This document shows positions 61,344 to 64,000 of a stretch of 64,000 nt of DNA, piece after piece. The position numbers and the translations under genes are program-made. Numbering within the stretch: position 1 is the stretch's first letter; the number at the start of each line of letters is the position of its first letter. Location of the stretch: positions 2,108,001 to 2,172,000 of the forward strand of contig NZ_FMHU01000001.1 in the NCBI RefSeq assembly GCF_900091415.1. Direction: 5' to 3'. The stretch is from Micromonospora inyonensis (GTDB taxonomy: Bacteria; Actinomycetota; Actinomycetes; Mycobacteriales; Micromonosporaceae). The notes beneath the pieces are model-generated. The model saw only the letters and a program-made list of their open reading frames with translations, was not told the DNA's origin and searched no databases.

Positions 61344-62066
61344 GTGGTCGGACCGGATATCTACGTCGAGAACGCTTCGGCGATGTGGCGGGCCGTGGCC
61401 CCCGACACCCATCTGGTGCAGGCGTACTCCCGGGCTGATCTGCCTCGGATGACGCGTCTGGTCCTGCGCGAGCCGATGTCGGCGGAGAGCGTGTCGCGTC
61501 TCCTGGACCAGGCGCCGTCAACGAAGAGCGTGGTCGTGGAGGACGTGTTCGGTGGTCACACCGCGCTGCCCGCCTCGGCGGCACGCATCCTGCGTATGCC
61601 GGTGATGGTACGTCCTGCGGGGACGGTCCCGGCCGCCGCCGACGAGACCGTGCGCATCGTCGAGGTCAAGCATCCTGACGAGTTGGTGGTGGCGGAGCGC
61701 ATCATCGTGGAAGGCTTCCCGGTCTCCGCGCTGCTGCCGTGGCGCAGGGGCGAGGCACTTCCCCCGCATCTGCTGCGGGTTTCCCACTGGAAGGTTTGGC
61801 TGGCATACCGGCAGGGTGAGCCGGTGGCCGCCGGGTATACCTACGACGACGGTCGCGCAGTCGGCCTCTACTGGTTGGTCACGTCCCCTGAACATCGATC
61901 GGCCGGGCTCGCCCGGGCACTGCTGACCCGGGCCGTCCGCGCCTACCCGGATCGGCCGTTCACGCTCGTCGCCACGGACGCCGGGCTGTCGTTGTACAAG
62001 TCCCTGGACTTCCGGTCCGTCGCCACGGCCACGTGGTACATGCGCTCGCCCGTTTCGGACGGATGA
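61344..62066 (+). CDS. GNAT-family acetyltransferase
   Basis: A 240-residue protein with the acetyl-CoA motif LYWLVTSPEHRSAGLARALL near residue 170, a central EGFPVSALLPW helix and TLVATDAGLSLYKSLDFR at the end. Substrate unknown. It is the only gene of this decay zone that looks intact. GTG start at 61344. Confidence 0.75.
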   Translation: MVGPDIYVENASAMWRAVAPDTHLVQAYSRADLPRMTRLVLREPMSAESVSRLLDQAPSTKSVVVEDVFGGHTALPASAARILRMPVMVRPAGTVPAAADETVRIVEVKHPDELVVAERIIVEGFPVSALLPWRRGEALPPHLLRVSHWKVWLAYRQGEPVAAGYTYDDGRAVGLYWLVTSPEHRSAGLARALLTRAVRAYPDRPFTLVATDAGLSLYKSLDFRSVATATWYMRSPVSDG

Positions 62067-62363
62067 TCCGTGGCTCGGGGCTGAGCGACACGGTGCGCTG
62101 ATCAGCACGAGAAGGCCGGCCGGTACGAGGTTCCGACGTCGAGCGGGCCTGCCCGGCCGCCCCGCACCCGCCGCCGTCCCGTCGCCGACGCGCGGGACCG
62201 ATCCGGGCGTGCCCGTCCACCCATCCGAGTGCGGCGCCGTTCGGCATGCACTTCGGCGGGACGTACCGCAGCGACACGGCGACATGATGTCCACCATCCG
62301 GGAATATAGCCAACGGGATCGACTAACCCTTGACTCACGGTCGGTAACCGCTAGAGCGCGCAT

Positions 62364-62633
62364 GGGCACTCCCCCTGCCGTATGGCATTGACCGACCTCC
62401 ACGTCGAACCACTCTGCGTAACTCTCCGGAGTCGTCCGAATCATCACCACGCCCAGCTCATGGAGATCAAGCGCGAACTCGTCGGCGTCGTCCTCGCCAC
62501 GCACGACCCAGTCCCAGATCTCGTTCTCAATCTCCCCACGGCCCGGATCCGCGATCCGCTCGGCCAGGAACCGCACGCCTTCAGGGCGATCGTTGTAGAT
62601 CCAACCAGTCACGGCCGCGATCCTTGTAGCCAC
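62364..62633 (-). pseudogene. Hypothetical protein, 5' part only
   Basis: From an ATG at 62633 about 90 residues look coding: MATRIAAVTGWIYNDRPEGV, WDWVVRGEDDADEFALDLHE and ESYAEWFDVEVGQCH. After that the frame becomes Arg/Ser-rich and runs antisense to the GNAT gene, so the original 3' part is probably lost. Family not recognised. The rest of 62067-62363 holds only a short protein-like stretch in another minus frame near 62200-62300. Confidence 0.4.
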
Positions 62634-62653
62634 CTACGACAGCCTGAGACGGA

Positions 62654-63505
62654 TCAGGAGCCGGGCCGGCGGTAGCGGACCCGGGGCCGGCCGTCAGCCG
62701 CCGTGTCGATGTCCGCCCGTACCCGGTAGGCCTGCGCGATCCGGTCTGCGGTGAGCACTTCGGCGGGCGCACCTGCCGCGACAACTCGGCCGGCGTGCAA
62801 CAGCACCAGCCGGTCGCAGTACTGTGCGGCCAGGTTGAGATCGTGCAGGGTCACCACGACGGTGGTCGCCGACTCCGAGAGGAACTGCAACAGGTCCAGC
62901 TGGTGCCGGATGTCCAGGTGGTTCGTCGGCTCGTCGAGCAGCAGCAGGTCCGGCTCCTGAACCAGGGCGCGGGCCAGGTCCACCCGCTGCCGCTCCCCAC
63001 CGGACAGGGTGGACCAGCGCCGCTGCTCGAACCCGGCCAGACCGGCCTCGGCGAGCGCGTGCCGGGCCAGGGCCACATCGGCAGCGGCGACACCGGCGAG
63101 ACGTGGGCGGTACGGGATTCGGCCCAACAGGACCACCTCCAGGGCGGACATCTCCACGTCGGTGACCGCCTGCTGGGTGACTACCGCGATCCGCCGGGAC
63201 AGTGCGCGCCGAGACAGCGCGCTCAACGCGACGTCGTCGAGGAGCACCAGCCCGGAGTCGGGTCGCGCCAGCCCGGCCAGCAGCCGCAGCAGGCTCGACT
63301 TGCCTGAGCCGTTCGGCCCGAGCAGTCCGACCGTGGCACCCGGTTCGGCGGTGAGCGCCACCTCCGCCAGAATCCGCACGCCGGCTACGCCCCATCCGAT
63401 CTGGTCGGCGCGCAGCAGAGCCGGACGCGGGCCCGCGACGTGCCGGCCGCCGTCCCGGCCGTCTCGGGTTGCCCGCCCGCCGCCGGTGGCGTCCCAGCCG
63501 GTCAC
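62654..63505 (-). CDS. Siderophore-type ABC transporter ATPase
   Basis: A 283-residue FecE/FepC-type ATPase. Walker A is GLLGPNGSGKSS near residue 55, the signature TLSGGERQRVDLARA near 155, Walker B LLLLDEPTNHLDIRHQ and H-loop TLHDLNLAAQYCDRL. The GTG at 63505 overlaps the permease stop (GTGA). A second importer of this class in the window, separate from the des importer. Confidence 0.9.
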   Translation of the reverse strand: MTGWDATGGGRATRDGRDGGRHVAGPRPALLRADQIGWGVAGVRILAEVALTAEPGATVGLLGPNGSGKSSLLRLLAGLARPDSGLVLLDDVALSALSRRALSRRIAVVTQQAVTDVEMSALEVVLLGRIPYRPRLAGVAAADVALARHALAEAGLAGFEQRRWSTLSGGERQRVDLARALVQEPDLLLLDEPTNHLDIRHQLDLLQFLSESATTVVVTLHDLNLAAQYCDRLVLLHAGRVVAAGAPAEVLTADRIAQAYRVRADIDTAADGRPRVRYRRPGS

Positions 63506-64000
63506 GGCGTAGCCGTCCGACGCAGCATGACCAGGGCGAACACCGGCACGCCGAGCACTGCGGTGAGCACGCCCACCGGCAGTTCCTGCGGCGAGAACAC
63601 GGTCCGCGCCGCGGTGTCCGCCCAGATCAGGAAGGTCGCGCCGGTGACCGCGCAGGCGGGTAGCAGCGTGCGGTGCCCGGAACCGATCATGAACCGTACC
63701 GCGTGCGGCACCGTCAATCCGACGAACCCGATCGCCCCGCTCGCCGCGACCAGCGTGGCCGCCACCAACGCGGTGACGCCGAACAGCAGCAGCCGGGTTC
63801 GCCCGGTGGAGAAGCCGAGCGATCGTGCGGTGTCGGTGCCGAACGCGAAGGCGTCCAGCGCCGTCGCGGCGGCCCAACAGACCAGCAGGCCAACGCCGGT
63901 CACCACGGCGCACAGCGCCACCGCCGGCCATGAGGCCGCGGTCAACGAACCGAGCAGCCAGAACGTCACGCCGCGGGTGTCCTGGGTGTGCGCGTCGGAG
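63502..64000 (-). CDS. FecCD-family permease, C-terminal part
   Basis: A membrane permease running off the right edge; about 165 residues are visible. FecCD signatures are ALDAFAFGTDTARSLGFS, GAIGFVGLTVPHAVRFMIG and FSPQELPVGVLTAVLGVPVF. Start and N-terminal half are outside the window. It overlaps the ATPase gene by four bases. Confidence 0.88.
   Translation of the reverse strand, partial: SDAHTQDTRGVTFWLLGSLTAASWPAVALCAVVTGVGLLVCWAAATALDAFAFGTDTARSLGFSTGRTRLLLFGVTALVAATLVAASGAIGFVGLTVPHAVRFMIGSGHRTLLPACAVTGATFLIWADTAARTVFSPQELPVGVLTAVLGVPVFALVMLRRTATP

Noticed and set aside
1..64000. CRISPR arrays, rRNA genes and phage structural genes
   Set aside because: Looked for regular short repeats, rRNA-like stretches and phage modules; none seen.

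Overview
The window is very GC-rich (roughly 70% or more by eye) with GTG/TTG starts, GGAGG-type ribosome binding sites and tightly overlapping operons. Together with a desferrioxamine locus, CsoR-type copper control and several actinobacterial families, this indicates a filamentous actinomycete, most likely a Micromonosporaceae (Micromonospora-like) chromosome. The genus is an inference. Most of the window is accessory DNA.

Layout. 0-1.7 kb: the end of an IS256-family element and a complete IS5-family element with 18-bp ends and a TAA duplication. 1.7-5.4 kb: a copper module (csoR, two operators, copZ, a His-rich anchored protein, copA). 5.5-9.6 kb: small stress and secreted proteins, a truncated DinB gene, a CBM32-PL7 alginate lyase and a YCII-family remnant. 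9.7-22.8 kb: an iron island with desABCD on the minus strand, a divergent penicillin-acylase/acetyltransferase pair (desG/desH type), a siderophore-interacting reductase, and a complete siderophore ABC importer. Two iron boxes sit at the two promoter regions.

22.9-36.7 kb: a LysR gene and gabT-gabD, then a LacI gene divergent from an eight-gene operon: FrlB-like deglycase, FrlD-like kinase, ribose-type ABC transporter, methylthioribose-kinase-like protein, inositol-monophosphatase-like protein and a PuuC-like aldehyde dehydrogenase. Adjacent operator-like half-palindromes lie in the LacI/SIS gap. The gene set suggests import, phosphorylation and cleavage of an Amadori-type sugar-amine, with the released amine feeding a GABA-type route to succinate. 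This is the best candidate in the window for an undescribed pathway.

37-45 kb: polyprenyl synthase, methyltransferase, an MFS remnant, an orphan mrpEFG block with a frameshifted mrpF, yccF, an ABC exporter, and a striking chimeric gene joining the front of a flavin monooxygenase to the back of an amidohydrolase. 45-59.9 kb: HSP90-like plus TPR pair, secreted proteins, a DUF5872-type protein, an atypical seryl-tRNA synthetase with a spermidine-synthase-like protein, a spore-photoproduct-lyase-like radical SAM protein divergent from a Nei glycosylase, a zinc alcohol dehydrogenase, and a partner-switching set (RsbW-like kinase, STAS antagonist, SpoIIE-like phosphatase). 59.9-62.6 kb is a decay zone (DUF6461-like remnant, broken tRNA-Arg-like sequence, internally deleted MFS gene, truncated hypothetical gene) around one intact GNAT gene. 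62.6-64 kb: the ATPase and the partial permease of a second siderophore-type importer, leaving the window on the right.
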